This document shows positions 1 to 5,930 of a stretch of DNA of 10,603 nt, in pieces; within the stretch, counting starts at the first letter, position 1, and the number at the start of each line of letters is the position of its first letter. The notes under the pieces are model-generated. The model saw only the letters and a list, made by a program, of their open reading frames with translations. It searched no databases and was not told where the DNA came from. Position numbers and translations under genes: made by a program. The stretch lies in assembly GCA_947506075.1 (NCBI GenBank), contig CANNNN010000066.1:1-10603 (forward strand), read 5' to 3'. Origin of the DNA: Methylococcaceae bacterium (GTDB taxonomy: Bacteria > Pseudomonadota > Gammaproteobacteria > Methylococcales > Methylomonadaceae).

Positions 1-100
1 AGCCAGCGATGAACAAAGCTCAGCCAACGATGAACAACGCTCAGTCATCGAGGCTGAGGATGAAGTATGTCCCCCGGTAGCTGAGCGAAGTCGAAGCTAA
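1..100. repeat. Short direct and inverted repeats at left edge
   Basis: Bases 1-21 and 22-42 are two tandem copies of a 21-base unit that differ at two positions. A third, degenerate copy seems to begin at 43. The motif cgctcag (38-44) recurs inverted as ctgagcg (81-87), inside a gctgagcgaagtcgaagc stretch (80-97) of the kind often seen in dispersed intergenic repeats. One frame (2-100, ending taa) is open and would encode related heptapeptides (ASDEQSS, ANDEQRS), so this could instead be the tail of an upstream gene. The repeat reading is preferred because the peptide is of low complexity and the inverted motif extends through it. Confidence 0.5.
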
Positions 101-102
101 AG

Positions 103-131
103 TTGATGCATTGTTGCAATTAATGGATAAT
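103..131 (+). promoter_or_regulatory. Candidate sigma70 promoter of panD
   Basis: A -35-like TTGATG (103-108) and a -10-like GATAAT (126-131) are separated by 17 bases, which predicts a transcript start near 138. That start lies downstream of the in-frame TTG at 111 and upstream of the ATG at 168. It therefore agrees with the shorter panD start. This is by-eye pattern matching only. Confidence 0.4.
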
Positions 132-167
132 GCGCGGTTATCAAGGGTATTTATAGAGTGTTTTATT

Positions 168-551
168 ATGCAAATCACGATGCTTAAAGCAAAATTACAC
201 AGAGCGACAGTGACTCATTCAGAGCTGGGTTATGAAGGTTCTTGTGCGATTGACAGCAATATCCTCGATTTATCGGGTATCAGGGAATACGAGCAGATAC
301 ATATCTATAATGTCAACAACGGTGCGCGATTTACCACCTATGCGATACGTGCGGAAGCCGGGTCCGGCTTGTTTTCAGTAAACGGCGCTGCGGCTAGACT
401 GGCGTGTCCCGGTGATTTGATTATTGTTTGCGCATTTGCGCTATTGGATCAGAAGGAAGTCGAAAATCATAAACCTACGCTGATTTATTTTAATGAAAAG
501 AACGAGGTTCAGCGATCAACCAGTTCCATTCCTGTTCAGCTGGCTGGCTAA
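168..551 (+). CDS. panD: Aspartate 1-decarboxylase (PanD)
   Basis: Pyruvoyl-dependent enzyme that converts L-aspartate to beta-alanine for pantothenate and coenzyme A synthesis in the cytoplasm. The protein is 127 residues, close to the 126 of E. coli PanD. The proenzyme self-cleavage site Gly24-Ser25 is present in YEGSCAID, and Ser25 becomes the pyruvoyl group. Other expected active-site residues are in register: Lys9, His11, Arg54, Tyr58 and Asn72 (SVNGAAA). The ATG at 168 is chosen because it gives the family N-terminus (MQITMLKAKLHR). The frame is open back to a TTG at 111, but those 19 residues are unlike PanD and would precede the predicted transcript start. The ribosome site is weak (AGAG at 155-158). 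No panB or panC lies next to it in the window, and it faces fliW convergently. Identification is very secure. Confidence 0.97.
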   Translation: MQITMLKAKLHRATVTHSELGYEGSCAIDSNILDLSGIREYEQIHIYNVNNGARFTTYAIRAEAGSGLFSVNGAAARLACPGDLIIVCAFALLDQKEVENHKPTLIYFNEKNEVQRSTSSIPVQLAG

Positions 552-559
552 TGATAGAC

Positions 560-639
560 CGCTGATGACGCAGCTGAATATGCTAGAAGCAGAGCGTCAA
601 AGAAATCATATTTCAGCATAAAAATCAGCATCATCGGCG
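560..639. terminator. Long imperfect hairpin between convergent panD and fliW
   Basis: The outer arms are 560-571 and 628-639, with 10 of 12 complementary and the rest wobble-compatible. The inner arms are 573-582 and 607-617, pairing with a one-base bulge. Together they form a nested stem with a loop of about 24 bases. Its position, 9 bases after the panD stop and 70 bases after the fliW stop, suggests a bidirectional transcription stop or 3'-end protector. There is no strong T-run immediately after the stem on either side, so it is not a textbook intrinsic terminator. Confidence 0.35.
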
Positions 640-708
640 TTCTGTTTTCCACATTACTGAGAGTTGACCGTCTACTTATACTTATACTTTATCGTTGAGT
701 AGCTGGTT

Positions 709-1164
709 TTATACACTTCCAGTAACATTAATTTCATTGCTGGCTTCAGTCAGCGTTATGCTTTGCTCTACTTCAGTCAGCACTTTTTGCAAGCCTATTC
801 TTTTAGCGACGTTGATCACTAGAGGGGATTTCATGGCGCCTTTAACGGTAGGCTGATCTGACTCGTCTTTATGCAGAATGATCAGCAGCAGCGTATCGGC
901 TGGATCTTCAATGCCCAGCATAGCTTCTTCAGCGTCGTTTAATGCAAAGTTGTAATTGATATTGAAAATAGACGGCTGCGCAACTGAAAAGACCAAGGCT
1001 TCATCGTCCAAAGATTGCAGCCAGAAGACCAGGGGATTGTCGCCTTCCTGATGAAAAAGCTTGAAACGGGTTTGGTCTTCGAAGCCCGGAATTCCGTTCG
1101 GAAAGTTGATGATGGTGCTGGGATCGATGGTTTGTTCGCCAAAAAAACGTGATTTAATTTCCAT
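709..1164 (-). CDS. fliW: Flagellar assembly factor FliW
   Basis: Cytoplasmic protein that in Bacillus and Campylobacter binds the RNA-binding regulator CsrA, and also flagellin, so linking flagellin translation to filament assembly. The predicted protein is 151 residues, of typical FliW length. It carries the N-terminal beta-barrel signature INFPNGIPGF (19-28), the LQS motif (49-51) and the conserved C-terminal segment with SPLVIN (113-118) and RIGLQKVL (122-129). The frame is open to an ATG at 1212, but the first 16 extra residues are not FliW-like. The ATG at 1164 gives the usual MEIKSRFFG start. No clear Shine-Dalgarno is visible. It lies 80 bases downstream of flgT on the same strand and may be co-transcribed or have its own promoter. 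The regulatory role is inferred from the family. No csrA is in the window. Confidence 0.93.
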   Translation of the reverse strand: MEIKSRFFGEQTIDPSTIINFPNGIPGFEDQTRFKLFHQEGDNPLVFWLQSLDDEALVFSVAQPSIFNINYNFALNDAEEAMLGIEDPADTLLLIILHKDESDQPTVKGAMKSPLVINVAKRIGLQKVLTEVEQSITLTEASNEINVTGSV

Positions 1165-1197
1165 AAGGAACTCGGTTAAGGTGGATGTAAAAACGAA

Positions 1198-1203
1198 AGT
1201 ATA
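1198..1203 (-). promoter_or_regulatory. Possible -10 element for fliW
   Basis: On the minus strand the flgT–fliW spacer contains TATACT, five of six to the -10 consensus. It lies about 34 bases before the chosen fliW ATG. The matching -35 region (ATGCTA at 17-base spacing) is poor. If real, transcription would start inside the longer frame and force use of the 1164 start. Confidence 0.22.
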
Positions 1204-1244
1204 GTCTATCACTAGCCGTATAGCATGGCGGGATTGTTTAAGTC

Positions 1245-2474
1245 CTACTGGGATTTCACCCAGTCACCGACCTTGACGCCCAGTTCTCGAGCGGAAACCT
1301 CCAGGCTGCCTATCGCGTAACGAGGCATGATGCTGCGGATGGTTAAGACGCCGACTGGCTGCTTGTTCTTGCCGATAAAGCTGAGGCCGCCGTCAAGCGT
1401 CAAATCATCTCCGATCGAGCCATAAACGACCAGTTGATCACCGACATTAAGCCGTTCCTGCGCGCCCGCATCAATAAATACTTTATCGTCCCTGATTTCA
1501 ATGATGCGGGTTGCAAAGGGGTAGCAACTTAAGGCGTGGCGAATATCAGTACTTGCTCGATCTATAAGCTGGGCAATTTTTTCGCCGGTAGAGGTGTCAT
1601 TAAAGCGTTCGCTACCTACCGTATAAGTTGCAGGAATCCACACATCGCCGAGTACAGTATCAACATAGCGCTGCTGGAACAGTAAAGCCCCGGTCAATCC
1701 GTCATGCACATAAACATCAATGCCGAGTCCGCGCCTGGCGACAACGTCGCGCGCCAAACTTCTGGCGTAGGCCAAAGGGCCTGCGCCTCTCATGTATTCG
1801 CTGGATTCAACTTCCAGATCCCTGATTACGCCTGATAACACAAATTGCACGCCGTTAGTTGCCGCAAGTTGCATGACTTTTGAGGGGCGATAGGCGGTAT
1901 GGTCCTGTACTTCCGGGGCCAGGTCGGCTCTTGGATATAAGTTGATGTTTGTAGCGTTACTGCCTATGAATTCGCCGGATTCCATTAAATAATTATTAAG
2001 CTCGCGAGGAATGCCGGACGATAAATCCTGTGTTTCGTAGCCGGTTACTTGTTCTTGTTTGACTAAGGGGAAGGCCGTTGCGATGATGCGTTTTTTATAA
2101 GGGGGAGTGCAAGAGTTGTCGGCAGATAACTCCACTTTCGCAATAACATGATAGATATTATTACTAGTCCATTCCTTGATGATTTTAGTGTTACTGACGG
2201 CGGCAGCGGTCCGCATAGAGAGCGTATCGAGGGAAATATTATTTTGATTGACCTGCGTCTGGCTGCGAACATTAACAGAGGCCTGCATTGATGCCTGGCG
2301 AATGGCATCCTGCAAGGCTTGTTGTTTGGCTAGTTGCGGCATGTGATTGCTGACGGCAGCTTGGCCTTCAACGGTAACGACATGCGACTGGACCAGCGCT
2401 TGTGGTTGAATAGAGGTGCATGATAGGCTTAATAAACATGCAAGCCCCATAAAGTTAACTGCTATCTTTGCCAT
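1245..2474 (-). CDS. flgT: Flagellar H-ring protein FlgT
   Basis: Periplasmic component of the H-ring, which surrounds the basal-body L/P rings and stabilises the motor; in Vibrio it is needed for motor assembly and torque. The protein is 409 residues, slightly longer than Vibrio FlgT. Residues 5-25 form an export signal. A Cys at 19 follows LSLS, a poor lipobox, so signal peptidase I processing is more likely than lipidation. The FlgT N-domain spans about 33-118 (VVTVEGQA, then LAKQQALQDAIRQA). The middle domain runs about 128-318 (RIIATAFPL, ELNNYLMESGEF, VQFVLSGVIRDLEV). The C-domain is about 322-407, a small barrel with LNVGDQLVVY and GDWVKSQ. Cys122 and Cys317 bracket the middle domain and could form a disulfide (inference). 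It follows flgP by 70 bases on the same strand. No strong ribosome site precedes the ATG. Confidence 0.9.
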   Translation of the reverse strand: MAKIAVNFMGLACLLSLSCTSIQPQALVQSHVVTVEGQAAVSNHMPQLAKQQALQDAIRQASMQASVNVRSQTQVNQNNISLDTLSMRTAAAVSNTKIIKEWTSNNIYHVIAKVELSADNSCTPPYKKRIIATAFPLVKQEQVTGYETQDLSSGIPRELNNYLMESGEFIGSNATNINLYPRADLAPEVQDHTAYRPSKVMQLAATNGVQFVLSGVIRDLEVESSEYMRGAGPLAYARSLARDVVARRGLGIDVYVHDGLTGALLFQQRYVDTVLGDVWIPATYTVGSERFNDTSTGEKIAQLIDRASTDIRHALSCYPFATRIIEIRDDKVFIDAGAQERLNVGDQLVVYGSIGDDLTLDGGLSFIGKNKQPVGVLTIRSIMPRYAIGSLEVSARELGVKVGDWVKSQ

Positions 2475-2544
2475 TCATAAAACCGGGAAAAAATTGCGAC
2501 ATAAGCTTCATTAAAGGCTATTTGTGATGATTTTCATAGCTAAT

Positions 2545-3222
2545 TTATTTTTGCTTGAATCCCTTGGTGGCGGGGTAGTTGTAACAATCAGCGGTATTGC
2601 AGGCCGCCGTACTGATGCTATCTACCTTGGCTGGGCTATGGTCAAAACCGGGTGCAGCAGAAGCGCTCTGCTCAATGTTGGGCGTCGGGCTTTGGGCGTT
2701 TTGTTGCAGGCATTGATTAAGCAATGCGCTTGAGCCGTTAATACATTCATAGAATCTTGGCGTCAGATCAAGTTCCACCACGGTTTCAAACATATCGTCA
2801 CCGGCGTAGATGTCGCTGCCAATAGGCGAGGTTCTTTTTACCCTGGCTCCGCGCAAATAAGCATTAAGAAACACCTGATAACTGTCATAAGTGACTTCCA
2901 TATCGTCTACTTTCGTTTGACCACGCAATTGCATGCCATTCAGTTGTTCTGCCAAGCTTCTGTAGGCATCCATTTTGGATGCTCGCATGGCCATCAGTTT
3001 AATTTGCGAGCGGGAATATTTATCGCTTTTTTCGACAGTGCCGTAGCCTATCGCGCTTAGGGTTCTATTTGGCTGTACTGCAAGTGGCGGCGCTGTGACA
3101 GTCGTGCAGGCCGGCAGCAATAAGCTGAGGACTAATCCGGCGGTCGCCAAGGATGGTGAGAATGCCGCAAGCCTGCCGGAGACAGGCGCGGCGAATGCGG
3201 GTTCGAAATATTGAATGTTCAC
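2545..3222 (-). CDS. flgP: Flagellar outer-membrane lipoprotein FlgP (LPP20 family)
   Basis: Outer-membrane lipoprotein needed for polar-flagellum motility in Vibrio and Campylobacter, where it forms part of the H-ring or basal disk. A GTG start at 3222 is well supported by AGGAG (3234-3230) seven bases upstream. The signal region is long: about 24 mostly uncharged residues, then a hydrophobic stretch (25-38) and a lipobox LPAC with Cys39 as the lipidation site. The LPP20/FlgP domain covers about 54-158, with the hallmark IGYGTVEK (58-65) and RASKMDAYRSLAEQLNG (80-96). A tail of about 65 residues (161-225), low in complexity and rich in Ser, Ala and Gln, follows. It makes the protein clearly longer than Vibrio FlgP. 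Cys160 and Cys171 sit at its start, and Cys208 and Cys213 near its end. It is the first gene of a flgP–flgT(–fliW) run; no flgO is in the window. Confidence 0.9.
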   Translation of the reverse strand: MNIQYFEPAFAAPVSGRLAAFSPSLATAGLVLSLLLPACTTVTAPPLAVQPNRTLSAIGYGTVEKSDKYSRSQIKLMAMRASKMDAYRSLAEQLNGMQLRGQTKVDDMEVTYDSYQVFLNAYLRGARVKRTSPIGSDIYAGDDMFETVVELDLTPRFYECINGSSALLNQCLQQNAQSPTPNIEQSASAAPGFDHSPAKVDSISTAACNTADCYNYPATKGFKQK

Positions 3223-3229
3223 GGTATCA

Positions 3230-3234
3230 CTCCT
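3230..3234 (-). promoter_or_regulatory. Shine-Dalgarno site fixing the GTG start of flgP
   Basis: The minus strand reads CAGGAGTGATACC then GTG. AGGAG is a perfect anti-16S match with seven-base spacing, the clearest ribosome site in the window. It decides the GTG at 3222 as the flgP start even though the resulting signal peptide is unusually long. Confidence 0.75.
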
Positions 3235-3237
3235 GTG

Positions 3238-3266
3238 TTGATTAGTCAGTGTAGCGGCTGAATAGT
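3238..3266 (+). promoter_or_regulatory. Candidate promoter of the rlmH–maf–rng cluster
   Basis: TTGATT (3238-3243) and AATAGT (3261-3266) are separated by 17 bases, each four of six to sigma70 consensus. They lie in the divergent spacer between flgP and rlmH. The predicted transcript start near 3273 would leave a leader of about 80 bases before the rlmH ATG. The match is modest, and rlmH could start elsewhere in the spacer. No convincing sigma54 or sigma28 site was found for flgP on the other strand. Confidence 0.28.
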
Positions 3267-3352
3267 CGATTACTTAAGTTTTTTAGCCGGCTATTTATGG
3301 ACACCCTTAGAGTACATTGCATCAGCAGCCTGTTCTCTGTATCCTGCACCGC

Positions 3353-3820
3353 ATGCAAATAAATCTGATTTCAGTAGGAAACCGTATGCCGGGCTGGGTG
3401 CAGCAGGGTTATGAGGAATATGCCAAACGCTTGCCGCGCGAATGCGAGCTGGTTCTTAAGGAAATAGCGCCGGGAAAACGCACAAAGAACAGCGATGTCA
3501 GTCGGATTGTCAAAGAGGAAGGCGAGCGTATGATTGCGGCAATTCCCCAGGGCACACTGGTTGTGACTTTGGATATCCCCGGAAAATCCTGGACGACCCC
3601 CGAATTGGCGGATGCGATGCAACGCTGGCTGGGAAGCGGGCAGCATGTGTCCTTATTAATTGGCGGGCCGGAGGGTTTGGCAGATGCCGTTAAACAACTG
3701 GCGCGAGAATCCTGGAGTCTGTCTAAATTGACCTTTCCTCATCCGCTGGTACGTATCGTTGTCGCTGAACAGCTTTATCGCGCCTGGAGTTTACTTCATA
3801 ACCATCCGTATCATCGCTAA
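3353..3820 (+). CDS. rlmH: 23S rRNA (pseudouridine1915-N3)-methyltransferase RlmH
   Basis: SPOUT-family methyltransferase that uses S-adenosylmethionine to methylate pseudouridine 1915 in helix 69 of 23S rRNA, acting on assembled 70S ribosomes. The protein is 155 residues, the same length as E. coli RlmH. Visible family hallmarks are the N-terminal QINLISVGNRMP, the LDIPGK strand, the SAM-binding knot loop IGGPEG (103-108) and the C-terminal RAWSLLHNHPYHR. The frame extends up to an ATG at 3317, but the 12 extra residues are not family-like, so the ATG at 3353 is preferred. Its stop shares one base with the maf start (TAATG), which implies translational coupling. The usual upstream partner rsfS is not adjacent here; the flagellar genes are instead. 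Confidence 0.96.
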   Translation: MQINLISVGNRMPGWVQQGYEEYAKRLPRECELVLKEIAPGKRTKNSDVSRIVKEEGERMIAAIPQGTLVVTLDIPGKSWTTPELADAMQRWLGSGQHVSLLIGGPEGLADAVKQLARESWSLSKLTFPHPLVRIVVAEQLYRAWSLLHNHPYHR

Positions 3821-4395
3821 TGACTGCGCAGATTATTCTTGCCTCAGCCTCGCCTAGACGCAAGGAATTGTTGGATCAGATTAAGGTTAAATACAGGGTT
3901 CATCCGGTCGATCTGGATGAGACGCCGCTTTCGAATGAAACTCCTTTGGACTATGTGCAGCGGCTCGCCGCCGAGAAATCAGCCGCCTGTATCGCCCGGC
4001 TGGGCGAGGATTTGCCGGTTTTGGCTGCCGACACCGCCGTGGTTTTGGGGGATTTGATCATGGGAAAACCTAAAGATCGGGATGATGCATTATCCATGTT
4101 AAGGCAGTTGTCCGGTAAAATGCACAGGGTTTACAGTGCGGTCTCGTTGAGGGGGCGGGAGCATGGTCAGGCGGTCAGTATGACCGAGGTGACTTTCAGG
4201 CCGTTGACGGAAGCCGAAATAGCGGCCTATTGGCAGAGCGGGGAACCGCTTGATAAGGCCGGCAGTTATGCGATACAAGGCCTGGGCGGTGTATTGGTAG
4301 CGTCGATAAGCGGCAGTTTTTCCGGCGTGGTCGGTTTGCCGTTGTTTGAAACCGCCGAACTTTTATCCAGACAAGGAATCGAGTTGTTCAAATGA
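3820..4395 (+). CDS. maf: Maf-family nucleotide pyrophosphatase (YhdE-type, dTTP/UTP)
   Basis: Cytoplasmic house-cleaning enzyme that hydrolyses nucleoside triphosphates to monophosphates. It removes dTTP, UTP or modified pyrimidine nucleotides, and has been linked to septum control. The protein has 191 residues, the normal size. Motifs include the nucleotide-binding SASPRRKELL (9-18), Glu34, the YVQRLAAEKS helix with Lys53, the catalytic Asp71 in LAADTAVV, KPKD from Lys83, LRQLSGKMH, and DKAGSYAIQGLGG near 145-157. The last motif and overall similarity fit YhdE rather than the YceF (m7GTP) branch; substrate choice is inferred. The start overlaps the rlmH stop by one base, and the stop overlaps the rng start by four (ATGA). 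The three genes therefore appear translationally coupled. Confidence 0.94.
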   Translation: MTAQIILASASPRRKELLDQIKVKYRVHPVDLDETPLSNETPLDYVQRLAAEKSAACIARLGEDLPVLAADTAVVLGDLIMGKPKDRDDALSMLRQLSGKMHRVYSAVSLRGREHGQAVSMTEVTFRPLTEAEIAAYWQSGEPLDKAGSYAIQGLGGVLVASISGSFSGVVGLPLFETAELLSRQGIELFK

Positions 4396-5846
4396 GCGAA
4401 GAAATCTTAATCAACGTGACCCCGCCTGAGACCCGGGTTGCGGTTATTGAAAATGGTGTATTGCAGGAATTAATCATCGAAAGAACCCGGCAGCGGGGCT
4501 TGGTAGGTAACATCTATAAAGGTGAGGTATGCCGGGTACTGCCGGGCATGCAGGCGGCTTTTGTCGACATCGGCCTGCCCAGGGCGGCCTTTTTACATCT
4601 TTCCGATTTGTGCGCCAAGGATCTGGAAAAAAAAGCCTCGGAAAATATCGAACATTATCTGCATGAAGGTCAGCATATTATTGTCCAAGTGGTCAAAGAC
4701 CCGTTGGGCAGCAAAGGCGCACGCCTAACGACGGAAATTTCGATACCTTCGCGATTTCAGGTCTATATGCCTTATGCGCAGAATTCCGGCGTATCCCAAC
4801 GAATTGAATGTGAGGCAGAACGCACACGGTTAAGAGTCTGTCTTGAAGCTTTCAGGCAGGAACATCAATGCGGCGGTTTTATTGCCAGAACGGCTGCAGA
4901 ATGCGTCGATGAGACGGTGTTGACTGCCGACATGACCTTTTTGCTGAAACTGTGGGAGTCGATAGCCGCCAAGATTGCCGATGCCAAGCCCAAGCAGTTT
5001 ATCCACAAGGACTTGCCGCTGAGCGTCAGAACCTTGAGGGATTTATATCGGGAAGGCATAGAAAGAGTCAGGGTGGATTCGAGGGAAACCTATCAGCGTC
5101 TGATTGAATTTGCACAGATATTTGTGCCGGAAATCGTGCCGGTCATTGAACATTACACCGGCGAGTGCCCGGTATTCGATATTTACAGCGTCGAAGATGA
5201 AATTCAAAAAGCGCTGGAGCGCAAAGTCAACCTGAAATCGGGTGGTCATCTGGTGTTTGATCAGACTGAATCAATGACCACGGTCGATGTCAATACCGGT
5301 GGTTATGTCGGCGGCCGAAACCTGGAAGAAACCATTTTTAAAACCAATCTCGAAGCCGCGCAGACGATTTCCAGGCAGCTGCGTCTTCGCAATCTCGGCG
5401 GCATCATTATTATCGATTTTATCGATATGCAAAGTGCCGATCATAAAAGGCAGGTTTTACAGGCGTTCGAGCGGCATTTGCAAAAAGATCATGCCAAAAC
5501 CAACATCACCGAGGTTTCGGTGCTGGGCTTGGTGGAAATGACTAGGAAAAGGACCCGGGAAAGTCTGGAGCATATACTGTGTGAACCTTGCAGCGCCTGC
5601 GGCGGTCGAGGCGTGCTAAAGACCGCAGAATCGATGTGCCTGGAAATATTTCGGGAAATTATTCGCGAAGTCAGGCAGTACAAGGTGCAGAAGATATTGG
5701 TTCTGGCCTCGAATGAGGTCGTGGAAATGCTGCTGGATGAGGAAGCGGATATGCTGGCCGAATTGGAAGTCTTTTTGAGCGTACGCATCAAGTTCAGGGC
5801 CGAAGCCGAATATAATCAGGAGCAGTATGATGTGGTTTTACTTTAA
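4392..5846 (+). CDS. rng: Ribonuclease G
   Basis: Single-strand-specific endoribonuclease of the RNase E/G family that matures the 5' end of 16S rRNA and takes part in mRNA decay. The protein has 484 residues, close to E. coli RNase G (489), and lacks the long disordered scaffold tail of RNase E. The S1 RNA-binding domain lies about 35-120 (GNIYKGEVCRVLPGMQAAFV). The 5'-sensor and RNase-H-like region follow. The DNase-I-like catalytic part holds the metal-binding Asp299 (TTVDVNTGG) and Asp342 (IIIIDFIDM). The zinc-link CEPC (Cys397, Cys400), followed by SACGGRG, supports the usual dimer of dimers. MTRKRTRESL (383-392) is the typical sequence before it. It overlaps maf by four bases. The maf–rng pairing, also found in other gammaproteobacteria, supports the assignment. 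Confidence 0.97.
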   Translation: MSEEILINVTPPETRVAVIENGVLQELIIERTRQRGLVGNIYKGEVCRVLPGMQAAFVDIGLPRAAFLHLSDLCAKDLEKKASENIEHYLHEGQHIIVQVVKDPLGSKGARLTTEISIPSRFQVYMPYAQNSGVSQRIECEAERTRLRVCLEAFRQEHQCGGFIARTAAECVDETVLTADMTFLLKLWESIAAKIADAKPKQFIHKDLPLSVRTLRDLYREGIERVRVDSRETYQRLIEFAQIFVPEIVPVIEHYTGECPVFDIYSVEDEIQKALERKVNLKSGGHLVFDQTESMTTVDVNTGGYVGGRNLEETIFKTNLEAAQTISRQLRLRNLGGIIIIDFIDMQSADHKRQVLQAFERHLQKDHAKTNITEVSVLGLVEMTRKRTRESLEHILCEPCSACGGRGVLKTAESMCLEIFREIIREVRQYKVQKILVLASNEVVEMLLDEEADMLAELEVFLSVRIKFRAEAEYNQEQYDVVLL

Positions 5847-5910
5847 GACGAAATGCAAAAGGCGCAGTGCGAAGGATAGCGCGATGTTCTTTTTTCTTTT
5901 GCCCTTCGTC
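5847..5910 (+). terminator. Stem-loop in the rng–yhdP spacer
   Basis: The arms 5847-5861 and 5896-5910 are complementary at 13 of 15 positions and start directly after the rng stop codon. The loop is 34 bases and contains a smaller gcgc/gcgc pairing (5862-5865 with 5879-5882). A six-T run follows at 5925-5930, 14 bases after the stem and just before the yhdP start. The gap to the T-run weakens a classical intrinsic terminator; a partial terminator, an attenuator or an RNA-processing site are alternatives. Confidence 0.4.
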
Positions 5911-5930
5911 CTTAATCATTAGTCTTTTTT

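Noticed and set aside
2063..2308. Alternative minus-strand frame inside flgT
   Set aside because: Lies wholly within flgT in another frame, and its composition is not protein-like.
3284..3293. Perfect palindrome tagccggcta in the flgP–rlmH spacer
   Set aside because: A ten-base palindrome next to a T-run could be an operator or small terminator. It is too short and isolated to support either, and it lies between divergent genes where no terminator is expected.
3223..3330. Possible sigma28 or sigma54 flagellar promoter upstream of flgP
   Set aside because: On the minus strand TAAA and a distant GACTATT look faintly like a sigma28 site, but the -10 half does not match GCCGATAA. No GG/GC pair at sigma54 spacing was found.
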